Of a stretch of DNA of 17,802 nucleotides, positions 7,120-14,242 are shown piece by piece. Position 1 is the first letter of the stretch. Every line of letters begins with the position of its first letter. Source of the DNA: an uncultured Clostridia bacterium (lineage in GTDB: Bacteria; Bacillota; Clostridia; Monoglobales; Firm-18); NCBI GenBank assembly GCA_937914775.1, contig CALDNB010000210.1, positions 1 through 17,802 on the forward strand. The letters are read 5' to 3'. The notes under the pieces were generated by a model that saw only the letters and a list, made by a program, of their open reading frames with translations, ran no database searches and had not been told where the DNA came from. The position numbers were made by a program, and so were the translations under genes.

Positions 7120-10100
7120 TCAGTTAAAAGCAATAAACTCTTCCGGTTCAGATATTTTAGTATCTGCTGCAGCGGGTTCGGGTAAAACTGCGGTTTTGGT
7201 TGAAAGGGTTATAAAAATAATTACTAATCCGGAAAAACCTGTTTCCGCAGACAAGTTACTTATAGTTACATTTACCAATGCTGCTGCGGCTGAAATGAAA
7301 ACGAGGATTTACAAAGCATTAACACGTCTTATTAATGAAAATCCGGACAATGAGTTTTATAGAGAACAACTTGACAGACTGTCCCAGACCCAAATTTCAA
7401 CTATTCATTCATTTTGTCAGAATTTATTAAAGGATAATTTTTATAAAATCGGCATAAGTCCTGATTTTGCTATAATTGATGAAACAGTTAAGGGTGAGGC
7501 ACAGACAGAATGTGCAAAGCAAAGTATAGAAAAAGGTTATGAACTGTTTGAAAAAGGAATGAATAATCTTCTTAACAGTCATGGCGGAAGATTTGACGAT
7601 TCCAAACTTAAAAATATGATAATTGATTTGCATAAATTTATCAGTTGCAAGGCAAACCCAAAAGAGTGGCTTTTGTCTTGTGCCGAAACCTACAGTAAAA
7701 AGTTCGGAGATACTGTTTTTGCAAAGTATATAGTGGATATGTTAGATTATGAACTGTCTAACATCTCAAAATACTATGACGAGGCTATCGACAGTGCTGA
7801 TTTGGGCGGAGTTACCAGTTATTATGATTTTCTCAAACAGGAAAGGGAAAAGTTTATATTTAATAAAAGTCTTGACTGGGACGAACTTTATAAATTAGGC
7901 AAAAATACCGTATTTGAAACTATGCCCAGAAAAACAAAAGACAGTGACGAAAGATGCGTAAATGTTGCAAAAAACTGCCGTGAAAAAATCAAAAAGGTTG
8001 TTGGAACAATTAATACTTATGTTCCCTTCACTCTGGAGCAGGCAACAAAAGAATTGAATGACCAGTTTGAAATTGTTGATTTGATTACAAAACTTGTACT
8101 GTGGTACGGAGAGTTTTACTATGATTATAAAGTTGCTAACAACTGTTACGATTTTGATGATTTGTTGCATTTAACTCTTGAAAAATTACTTTCCAATGAT
8201 GAAATTGTGACGGAATTGAAAGACAAGTACTATGAAATCTTGATTGATGAATTTCAGGATACAAACGAAGTTAATGTAGCAATATTTGAAAAACTTTCAA
8301 ACGGTCATAATTTGTTTATGGTAGGAGACGTAAAGCAAAGTATTTACGGATTTTTAAATGCAATTCCTGACAGTTTTATGAACAGATATTTAAGTTACAG
8401 TGACGATGTTTCCCCTGAAGGTATGAAAATATCTTTAAGCAACAACTTCCGAAGTTCAGAAAACATTCTTGATTTTATAAACGGCTTATTTGAGAATATT
8501 ATGACTGAAAAGTCGGGGGGAGTTAATTATACTGACGACCAGATGCTGGTTTACAGTAATGACAAACAAGTTACAAATCTGCCCGTTGAAATCTGTGTTA
8601 TTGATAACCCTGGCAGGAAAGCAGATTATGAAACAGAAGATTACTTTATTGCCAAAAAAATTGTTACTATGGTAGAGGTGGAAAAGCCTTTAATAGTTGA
8701 TAGTAATACCAACGAATTAAGACCGATAAAATACAGCGATATTGTAGTTCTTGCACGTTCTGTAAAGGGTGACGTGGCTACATCAATCATGAGGGAACTT
8801 TCAATGTTTGGTATTCCCTCTGTGTGTGAAGAAACAGAAAGTTATCTGTCTGCTGTGGAAATTTCTACTGTATTGTCATTTTTGCAGTTAATAGACAACC
8901 CATATCAGGATATACCTATGCTTTCTGTTATGAAAAGCCCTATGTTTGGTTTTACTGACAATGAGTTGGCAGAGATTAAAGTTGAACATAAAAACTGCAA
9001 GTTCTATACTGCGGTATTTATGAGCAAAAACCCAAAAGCAATGGAGTTTGTAAAAGTAATAAAATCATTTACAAAACTTGCCAAAACTGAAACCCTTGAG
9101 TTTCTTATTGATAAAATTATTACTGATACGGGTTACTATTCTTTTGTAGGTTTGCTTCCTGCAGGTCAGCAAAGAATGGCTAATTTAAGACTTTTGATTA
9201 CAAGGGCTGCTGATTTTGAAAAGAGTGAGCGAAAGTCAGTTTTTCAGTACATCAGTTATATTAAATCTATGGCTGACGGTAACGGACAGTACAAAAGTGC
9301 TAAAGACACTTCGGGTTTTAAAAATGCTGTCAGAATTATGACCATACACAAAAGTAAAGGTCTTGAGTTCCCTGCAGTATTTTTGGTAAGAAGCGGTAAA
9401 GGTTTTGGCTTTAAGAAACAGTCATCCGATATTCCTACTGTAACTGACGGTGACCTTGGCTTAGGTCTTAACTATGTAGTGCCTGAAAAAATGTTCCGTT
9501 ATAATTCTGTGCCTCAAAATGCAATCATAAAAAAACGCCTTGACAAAGATATGGCGGAAGAAATGCGTGTTTTGTACGTTGCACTAACCAGAGCAAAAAA
9601 TTATCTTTGCATTATCGGAAGTTCAAGTAAGGCAGAAGAAAGGCTTGACAAACTTTCTTTAATGCCTAAAATTGACAAGGAATTTATGAGTGCCAATTGT
9701 TTCCTTGACTGGATTATGCAGGGCGTAAGCAGTTATGATAAATTTAAAATTATTACACCTGAAAAAGCACTTGAGCCTGTTAATTATTATTCCTCGGTGT
9801 ATGATGAAAAATATACTGATAAAACTGTTGACGGAAAAATTGACGAACTTTTGTCCTACAGATATAAGCACAGTAATTTATCTCAAATCAAGTCGAAAAT
9901 GTCTGTTACGGAGATAAGCGGTAACGACGGAATACCTTATTTAAAACAATTTGACAATAATAAGAATAAAGGTTTCAGCAAATCACAGATTGGCTCTGTT
10001 GTTCACTTTGTTATGAGTAATATAAATTACAATGACACTTCAGTTGACGGTATCAAAAACCAGATTGAAAATATGGTTGCAGATGGCCTTATTACTAAAA

Positions 10101-10429
10101 AGCAACAAGAGGTAGTTGATATTAATAAAATATATGATTTTTACAATTCTTCATTAGGAGACAGAATGAAAAAATCAGACAAGGTACTTCGCGAATACAG
10201 TTTTGTCGTAAGCATTAACTTAAATGAAATAGGCGGAGACAGTGATGAGGAGGTACTTGTTCAGGGTACTGTCGACTGTTTCTTTTACGAGGGCGACGAC
10301 GTTGTTATTATCGATTACAAAACAGGTAATATCAGCGAACAGTACGACAAACAAATTGAGATTTACAAAAAGTGTCTTGAAAAGTTACTTAATGTTAAAG
10401 TAAAGGAAACAATTTTATACAAAATGTAA
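7097..10429 (+). CDS. addA: ATP-dependent helicase/nuclease subunit A
   Basis: AddA is the 3'-5' helicase and second nuclease subunit of the AddAB break-resection complex. The UvrD/Rep motifs are all visible in order: Q motif (KWTNNQLKAIN, 4-14), Walker A (AAGSGKT, 25-31), Walker B (LIDEFQDTNE, D384-E385), motif III (GDVKQSIYGF), motif IV (NNFRSSENIL), motif V (IMTIHKSKGLEF, from 747) and motif VI (VLYVALTRAK, 825-834). The C-terminal nuclease has D1060 in GTVDCFF and D1073-Y1074-K1075 in IIDYKTGN. At 1110 residues it is about 120 shorter than the B. subtilis protein, mostly in linker regions as far as I can judge. The ATG at 7097 lies inside addB, with AAGGAGGAG at 7078-7086. Confidence 0.95.
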   Translation: MSVKWTNNQLKAINSSGSDILVSAAAGSGKTAVLVERVIKIITNPEKPVSADKLLIVTFTNAAAAEMKTRIYKALTRLINENPDNEFYREQLDRLSQTQISTIHSFCQNLLKDNFYKIGISPDFAIIDETVKGEAQTECAKQSIEKGYELFEKGMNNLLNSHGGRFDDSKLKNMIIDLHKFISCKANPKEWLLSCAETYSKKFGDTVFAKYIVDMLDYELSNISKYYDEAIDSADLGGVTSYYDFLKQEREKFIFNKSLDWDELYKLGKNTVFETMPRKTKDSDERCVNVAKNCREKIKKVVGTINTYVPFTLEQATKELNDQFEIVDLITKLVLWYGEFYYDYKVANNCYDFDDLLHLTLEKLLSNDEIVTELKDKYYEILIDEFQDTNEVNVAIFEKLSNGHNLFMVGDVKQSIYGFLNAIPDSFMNRYLSYSDDVSPEGMKISLSNNFRSSENILDFINGLFENIMTEKSGGVNYTDDQMLVYSNDKQVTNLPVEICVIDNPGRKADYETEDYFIAKKIVTMVEVEKPLIVDSNTNELRPIKYSDIVVLARSVKGDVATSIMRELSMFGIPSVCEETESYLSAVEISTVLSFLQLIDNPYQDIPMLSVMKSPMFGFTDNELAEIKVEHKNCKFYTAVFMSKNPKAMEFVKVIKSFTKLAKTETLEFLIDKIITDTGYYSFVGLLPAGQQRMANLRLLITRAADFEKSERKSVFQYISYIKSMADGNGQYKSAKDTSGFKNAVRIMTIHKSKGLEFPAVFLVRSGKGFGFKKQSSDIPTVTDGDLGLGLNYVVPEKMFRYNSVPQNAIIKKRLDKDMAEEMRVLYVALTRAKNYLCIIGSSSKAEERLDKLSLMPKIDKEFMSANCFLDWIMQGVSSYDKFKIITPEKALEPVNYYSSVYDEKYTDKTVDGKIDELLSYRYKHSNLSQIKSKMSVTEISGNDGIPYLKQFDNNKNKGFSKSQIGSVVHFVMSNINYNDTSVDGIKNQIENMVADGLITKKQQEVVDINKIYDFYNSSLGDRMKKSDKVLREYSFVVSINLNEIGGDSDEEVLVQGTVDCFFYEGDDVVIIDYKTGNISEQYDKQIEIYKKCLEKLLNVKVKETILYKM

Positions 10430-10447
10430 AAAACTGGAAAAATTTAC

Positions 10448-10473
10448 CAAAAACTATTGAAATGTAGTTTTTG
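10448..10473. repeat. Dyad over the promoter of the Spo0A-like gene
   Basis: CAAAAACTA (10448-10456) and TAGTTTTTG (10465-10473) form a perfect 9-bp inverted repeat with an 8-base loop. The loop contains most of the -35 box of the next gene. It could be an operator or an inefficient addA terminator. Confidence 0.55.
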
Positions 10474-10485
10474 TTGTGATATACT
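10457..10485 (+). promoter_or_regulatory. Promoter of the Spo0A-like regulator
   Basis: TTGAAA (10457-10462) and TATACT (10480-10485) have a 17-base spacer, a good sigma-A match. A start near 10492 would leave a very short leader. No sigma-H-like site or TTTGTCRAA 0A-box is visible upstream. Confidence 0.55.
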
Positions 10486-10507
10486 GACTACGAGGAGTTG
10501 GTAAAAT

Positions 10508-11278
10508 ATGTCGATTATTGATATTGCATTAATAGATGACGATGCGGATTATTGCGTCGCTTTCCAGTGTATGGCTAACAAAACAGAGGATTTGCATCTG
10601 GTTGGTTGCGCCAATAATGCAAAAGACGCAATTACCCTTATTAAAGATACTTTGCCTGACGTTGTATTTTTGGACAACTTTCTTCTGGAAGAAGATGCAA
10701 CAAATGTAATGCAGAAAATCCACGAAATGAAACTGATTAAAAAGCCAAAGGTGATTGTTATTTGTTCACATCCGTTTCCGTCACTGTTTCAGATTTTACA
10801 GGACAGCGGTGCAGATTTGTTTTTGCACAAGGACTACGGATTTGACATCCTGTTTGACAGATGCAGAATGATTATGAGAAAAAACAATCCTCAACTTGAC
10901 GACACAATAGAGGAGAATACCGAACTTTATTCCGACCCTGAAAAGTTGATATTTAAGATTTTGCGTGAACTTGGTGTTCCTGCGCATCTTAAAGGTTATG
11001 ATTACTTAAGACGGGCAATATTAATGGCAACAGAAGACATTTCCGTTGCTTGCAGCGTAACTAAACTGTTGTATCCCGATATCGCCCGTGCCACAAACAC
11101 TTCTGCCTGGAATGTTGAACGTGCTATAAGAAATGCCATTCAGACTTCCTGGAATAGAAGTAATTCAACAGTTTATATGGATTACTTTAAGCCCTTTATT
11201 GATAAAACTAAAGGTAGGCCCACTAATTCCGAATTTATTTCTACCATTGCACACGTTGTAAGAAATTACTGTAATTAA
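10508..11278 (+). CDS. Spo0A-family response regulator
   Basis: This 256-residue protein has a receiver domain (1-125) and a Spo0A-type DNA-binding domain (~145-256). The receiver keeps the acidic pocket D10-D12, the phosphoacceptor D56 (VVFLDNFL), S87 and K108, so it should be phosphorylatable. Around D56 it reads LDNFLLEED instead of the usual LDxxMPxxDG. The output domain follows Spo0A closely: ELGVPAHLKGYDYLRRAI, LLYPDIARATNTSAWNVERAIRNAI (recognition helix ~199-212) and TKGRPTNSEF. It follows addA by 78 bases under its own promoter, with GAGGAG at 10492-10497. It is not beside spoIVB, where Spo0A usually sits. It may be the lineage's Spo0A or a paralogue, so I give no symbol. Its last four bases overlap the convergent dinB. 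Confidence 0.85.
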   Translation: MSIIDIALIDDDADYCVAFQCMANKTEDLHLVGCANNAKDAITLIKDTLPDVVFLDNFLLEEDATNVMQKIHEMKLIKKPKVIVICSHPFPSLFQILQDSGADLFLHKDYGFDILFDRCRMIMRKNNPQLDDTIEENTELYSDPEKLIFKILRELGVPAHLKGYDYLRRAILMATEDISVACSVTKLLYPDIARATNTSAWNVERAIRNAIQTSWNRSNSTVYMDYFKPFIDKTKGRPTNSEFISTIAHVVRNYCN

Positions 11279-12513
11279 TTGAAGTAACTTTCGGGATAAA
11301 TAACGTTGTCGTTTTTCGGGTCTAACTGTGCTAATTTACTGTCAAATAAAACGGTGCCCTGCCTTATGGCAGAGGTGCCGTATTTTTTTCTTATAATGTC
11401 AATCTGCCGTTCAAGATTTTCCTGCTTTGATATTTTATAAGCGTCGGTATCAAAACTCAGTTGTATGTTTTTGTCAGGAATAAAATCTGTTGCACGTACC
11501 CCTATACTTCGTATTGCAGGGGAGTTTTTAAAGTGGTTTTTATAAAGGGCAAATGTTGCTTCAAATAGACTTTTTGCATCACAGCAGGGGTATGACAGTT
11601 TACACTGCCTTTCCGTTGTGACAAGGTTTTTGTCGCGAATATGAAGTTGTACAGTGTTGCATCTTAAGTTTATATCCCTCATTCTTGAGGCAACACTTTC
11701 GCACATAACCATAAGACCTATTTTTACGTCATCGTCGCTTACTAAGTCGCGGTATGTGGTTGTTGAGTTGCCTATGCTTTTGGGTATCTGGAAATGGTCC
11801 ATTGTTTTAACGGGAGAACAGTCAAAGCCGTTTGCAAATCCCCACAGCATTTCGCCGTTTTTACCAAGGAGAACTTTTAGAATTTTTACATCTGTATTTG
11901 CAATTCCCCCTATGGTTTTAATTCCGTACTTTTTTAATTTAATGTCTGTTTTTGGTCCTACATAAAGGAGGTCGGAAGCAGGAAGAGGCCAGGCAACTTC
12001 ACGGTAATTGCTTTTGGAAATAATGGTAGTGGCATCGGGCTTTTTAATGTCGGAGCCAAGTTTTGCAAATATCTTGTTGTAACTTACGCCTACGGAAATA
12101 GTAACACCTAAACGTTTTTTTATCTTTTCCCTTAATTCTTCTGCGATTTTTTCACCGGTGCCAAAGGTTTGTGCGCTTCCTGTTACGTCAAGCCAGTTTT
12201 CGTCTAACCCGAAACTTTCTACTTGGTCTGTGTAACTGTAGTATATTTCCCGTGCCTCATTTGAATATTCCATATATGTTTTGAAATCGGGAGGTACAAC
12301 TACAAGGTCGGGACATTTCCTTTTTGCACTTACTATGGGCTCACCTGTCTGTATATTATATTTTTTTGCAATGTAATTTTTTGCAAGGATAATTCCGTGA
12401 CGTGCCTCCTGATTTCCGCCTACTGCAACAGGCAGATTTCTTATTGCGGGATTCTTATAACACTCCACTGAGGCGTAGAAATTATTCATATCGCAATGCA
12501 GTATTGTTCTCAT
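11275..12513 (-). CDS. dinB: Y-family DNA polymerase IV
   Basis: DinB performs low-fidelity synthesis across damaged template bases. The 412-residue protein has the catalytic acids D8 (CDMNNFYAS) and D104-E105 (GLDENWLDVTGS), with steric-gate Y13. The palm/fingers motifs KRLGVTISVGVSYNKIFAKLGSDIKKPD are followed by the helix-hairpin-helix thumb (LYVGPKTDIKLKKYGIKTIGGIA) and the little finger. QLSF at 351-354 is a plausible beta-clamp-binding peptide. SIDEAYLD, common in Pol IV, reads GLDENWLD here, but the acids are kept. The ATG at 12513 has AAGGAG five bases upstream (complement of 12519-12524). The gene is divergent from an XRE repressor and shares an operator array with it. Its 3' end overlaps the Spo0A-like gene with no terminator between them. 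Confidence 0.93.
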   Translation of the reverse strand: MRTILHCDMNNFYASVECYKNPAIRNLPVAVGGNQEARHGIILAKNYIAKKYNIQTGEPIVSAKRKCPDLVVVPPDFKTYMEYSNEAREIYYSYTDQVESFGLDENWLDVTGSAQTFGTGEKIAEELREKIKKRLGVTISVGVSYNKIFAKLGSDIKKPDATTIISKSNYREVAWPLPASDLLYVGPKTDIKLKKYGIKTIGGIANTDVKILKVLLGKNGEMLWGFANGFDCSPVKTMDHFQIPKSIGNSTTTYRDLVSDDDVKIGLMVMCESVASRMRDINLRCNTVQLHIRDKNLVTTERQCKLSYPCCDAKSLFEATFALYKNHFKNSPAIRSIGVRATDFIPDKNIQLSFDTDAYKISKQENLERQIDIIRKKYGTSAIRQGTVLFDSKLAQLDPKNDNVIYPESYFN

Positions 12514-12556
12514 CTTTTCTCCTTGACTTTCATTCGTAATTATAATATAATAGACA

Positions 12557-12630
12557 CGAACTTAAATTCGTCATATTAAGTATATATGAATTAAAGTTCG
12601 TTGTCAATAGAAAAAACGAATTATAGTTCG
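12557..12630. promoter_or_regulatory. Three-operator array between dinB and the XRE repressor gene
   Basis: Three 14-bp near-palindromes lie at 12557-12570 (CGAACTTAAATTCG), 12587-12600 (TGAATTAAAGTTCG) and 12617-12630 (CGAATTATAGTTCG). Their starts are exactly 30 bp apart, about three helical turns. The consensus is CGAAYTNNARTTCG. The rightmost box covers a possible -10 of the repressor gene (TATAGT, 12622-12627) behind a TTGTCA (12601-12606), although that spacing is only 15. On the other strand a TATAAT (complement of 12539-12544) could be the dinB -10, which puts the leftmost box in its spacer/-35 zone. A repressor filling the array would cover both promoters. The outer bases resemble a Gram-positive LexA box (CGAACRNRYGTTYG), but T at position 6 and A at position 9 break that rule in all three. 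Confidence 0.75.
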
Positions 12631-12648
12631 TGTTATTTGGAGGTAAGT

Positions 12649-13029
12649 ATGAAATTTTGCCACAAACTAAAAGATTTGCGTACCAAAAACAATATTTCTC
12701 AAAAAGCACTGGCGCAAAAAATAGGAGTGTCTGAAAGAACTGTTCAGTTTTACGAAACAGGAAGCAGATACCCCAAATCAACAGAAGTAATTAATAAAAT
12801 GTGCAGTTTGTTTGGGGTAACTTATGAGGAACTGTTTGACCAAAAGGAGAGTTTTGCGGTAGATGCACAAATGAAATACGGCGGTGCAGGTCTTAAAGAT
12901 GCAAAAGAATTAATAGAAGAGATAAACGGAATGTATGCCGGGGGCCATCTTAACGAAGAAGATATGGACAAAGTATTTAAAGTGGTTACTGAACTTTACT
13001 GGGACGCTAAGGAGAAAAATAAAAAATGA
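12649..13029 (+). CDS. XRE-family repressor, partner of an ImmA/IrrE protease
   Basis: This 126-residue protein is predicted to be a DNA-binding repressor. An N-terminal XRE helix-turn-helix spans about residues 4-60 (LKDLRTKNNISQKALAQKIGVSERTVQFYETGSRYP). A helical C-terminal part includes AKELIEEINGMYAGGHLNEEDMDKVFK and probably serves dimerisation. The ATG at 12649 has GGAGG (12639-12643) five bases upstream. The longer frame from TTG at 12601 runs through an operator and is rejected. Its stop overlaps the start of the protease gene by four bases (ATGA), so the two are translationally coupled. In ImmR/ImmA and DdrO/IrrE systems the protease cleaves the repressor to lift repression. The three palindromes upstream are the obvious binding sites, giving autoregulation and possible control of dinB. 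Confidence 0.88.
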   Translation: MKFCHKLKDLRTKNNISQKALAQKIGVSERTVQFYETGSRYPKSTEVINKMCSLFGVTYEELFDQKESFAVDAQMKYGGAGLKDAKELIEEINGMYAGGHLNEEDMDKVFKVVTELYWDAKEKNKK

Positions 13030-13517
13030 ATTACATAGTTGAAAAAGCGGTTAAACTATCAGGCTACAGTGACAGCAGAGACCCTTTTGAAATATGCAAT
13101 TCCGCAGGCGTTAATGTGGTGTTCGCAGATATTGGCGAACTAAAGGGAATGTATAAATACATTAAAAGAAATAGGTATATTGTAATAAGTGACAAACTTG
13201 ACGAAAAAACCGCAAGAATAGTTTGTGCTCACGAACTGGGACACGACGTTTTGCACAGAAATTTTGCAAAAAACGGTTTCTGGAGAGAATATACTTTGTT
13301 TGGTACAGACGGAAAGCAGGAATATGAGGCTAATCTGTTTGCGGCGGAACTGCTTATTTCAGACAGCGACATACTGGAACTGTCAGACTGTTCAACTGCA
13401 GAAATTGCCCGTAATTTAAATACAGACGAAAATTTAATTTGCATTAAACTTTCGTCTATGAATAAACGGGGATATAATTTCGGCGAGTTTAACTATCGCT
13501 CGGATTTTTTAAGTTAA
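13026..13517 (+). CDS. ImmA/IrrE-type zinc metallopeptidase
   Basis: This 163-residue cytoplasmic protease matches ImmA/IrrE. It has the zinc motif H69-E70-L-G-H73 in AHELGHDVLHR and a third ligand, probably E101, in EYEANLFAAELL. The N-terminal part (DPFEICNSAGVNVVFADIGELKGMY) is typical of the family. ImmA of ICEBs1 and IrrE of Deinococcus both cut an XRE repressor encoded nearby, and the immediately upstream XRE gene is the expected substrate here. No integrase or phage gene is nearby, so this pair appears chromosomal. IrrE's extra C-terminal GAF-like sensor is absent, so any damage signal must act on the protease domain or through another partner. The last 29 bases overlap the end of the convergent QueG-like gene. 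Confidence 0.9.
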   Translation: MNYIVEKAVKLSGYSDSRDPFEICNSAGVNVVFADIGELKGMYKYIKRNRYIVISDKLDEKTARIVCAHELGHDVLHRNFAKNGFWREYTLFGTDGKQEYEANLFAAELLISDSDILELSDCSTAEIARNLNTDENLICIKLSSMNKRGYNFGEFNYRSDFLS

Positions 13518-14148
13518 AATATCTGCAATTTTTAATACAAATACCGCAGACGGCACCTCTGCCAATATGCTGAAATGCCTTTTTCATATATTCGCTGCAG
13601 GCGTTCGGGTCAAACATCTCTTCACGGGAAATGCCTTCTTTGTAATTAACTCCTGATATAGCCATGGCAGGACAGGCGTTTTTGCAAAGGTTACAGTCAC
13701 CGCAGTCTTTTTGTATGGGAGTACCCGTGTCAAAGGGCATATCGGTAAGTATTGTTCCCAAGCGTACTGCAATTCCGTACTTTTCGGAAATGAACATTGC
13801 ATTTTTGCCTATAAAACCGAGTCCTGCAAGTCTTGCGGCGGTCTTGTGGGAAAGGTACCCTTTATAGCCGTCAATTGACTGAGATGATGCAACAGGGAGG
13901 TAATTGTAATTCTGGTTTGCAATTTCCATACCGATTTTTAACAGAGTGTTGTCGATAAATGTGTTTACAGTTCTGTAATGGTGAAAATACTGGTGAGTTG
14001 GCTTGTCGCCTATCTGATTTATTATGTATTTTGACAAAGGTACTACAATGGATATTGCGTACGGTAAATCGTGGTCGATTTTTGAAAAACCAACTTCGTA
14101 AACACCAAGTTTTTCACATAAGTTTTTAATATAATCATTATTATTCAA
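13489..14148 (-). CDS. QueG-like double 4Fe-4S cluster protein
   Basis: The 219-residue protein resembles the middle of epoxyqueuosine reductase (QueG, COG1600). LSHKTAARLAGLGFIGKNAMFIS and the pattern KYGIAVRLGTILTD correspond to the QueG cobalamin/iron-sulfur core. Two cluster motifs are complete: CGDCNLCKNACP (C149, C152, C155, C159), and C184 with CGICIKNC (C201, C204, C208). It is far shorter than QueG, about 380 residues, with a reduced N-terminal region and no C-terminal HEAT repeats. The tRNA-modifying role is therefore uncertain, and a general electron-transfer or corrinoid role is possible. I choose the TTG at 14148 because AGGTGA lies six bases upstream. The alternative GTG at 14157 overlaps that site. 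Confidence 0.7.
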   Translation of the reverse strand: MNNNDYIKNLCEKLGVYEVGFSKIDHDLPYAISIVVPLSKYIINQIGDKPTHQYFHHYRTVNTFIDNTLLKIGMEIANQNYNYLPVASSQSIDGYKGYLSHKTAARLAGLGFIGKNAMFISEKYGIAVRLGTILTDMPFDTGTPIQKDCGDCNLCKNACPAMAISGVNYKEGISREEMFDPNACSEYMKKAFQHIGRGAVCGICIKNCRYFNLKNPSDS

Positions 14149-14163
14149 AAAAATCACCTGAAA

Positions 14164-14208
14164 TTATTATAACATACTTTAAAAACAAATGAAAGTATGT
14201 TATAATAA
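14164..14208. promoter_or_regulatory. 17-bp inverted repeat with outward-facing -10 boxes
   Basis: TTATTATAACATACTTT (14164-14180) and its exact reverse complement (14192-14208) flank an 11-base spacer. Each arm contains a TATAAT pointing outward: 14201-14206 on the plus strand and the complement of 14166-14171 on the minus strand. Plus-strand TTTAAA (14178-14183) and minus-strand TTTCAT (complement of 14189-14194) sit 17 bases from their -10 boxes. Since it separates two divergent gene starts it is more likely a two-way promoter/operator than a terminator. The inner part, ACATACTTT...AAAGTATGT, would suit a dimeric repressor. Confidence 0.65.
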
Positions 14209-14242
14209 ATTTATTCAAATTATGCCGAAAGGAGAAATTGGT

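Noticed and set aside
12557..12630. Plain LexA/SOS boxes controlling dinB
   Set aside because: None has the R6 and Y9 bases of the Gram-positive consensus, and each has at least one mismatched half-site. Not excluded, but an XRE operator fits the pattern better.
12649..13517. XRE-ImmA pair as the switch of a prophage or integrative element
   Set aside because: No integrase, excisionase, att-like repeats or phage genes flank it. The neighbours are chromosomal repair and iron-sulfur genes.
14164..14208. Bidirectional terminator formed by the 17-bp palindrome
   Set aside because: It lies between two divergent gene starts, not ends, and the outer bases read TATAAT with no long T-run.
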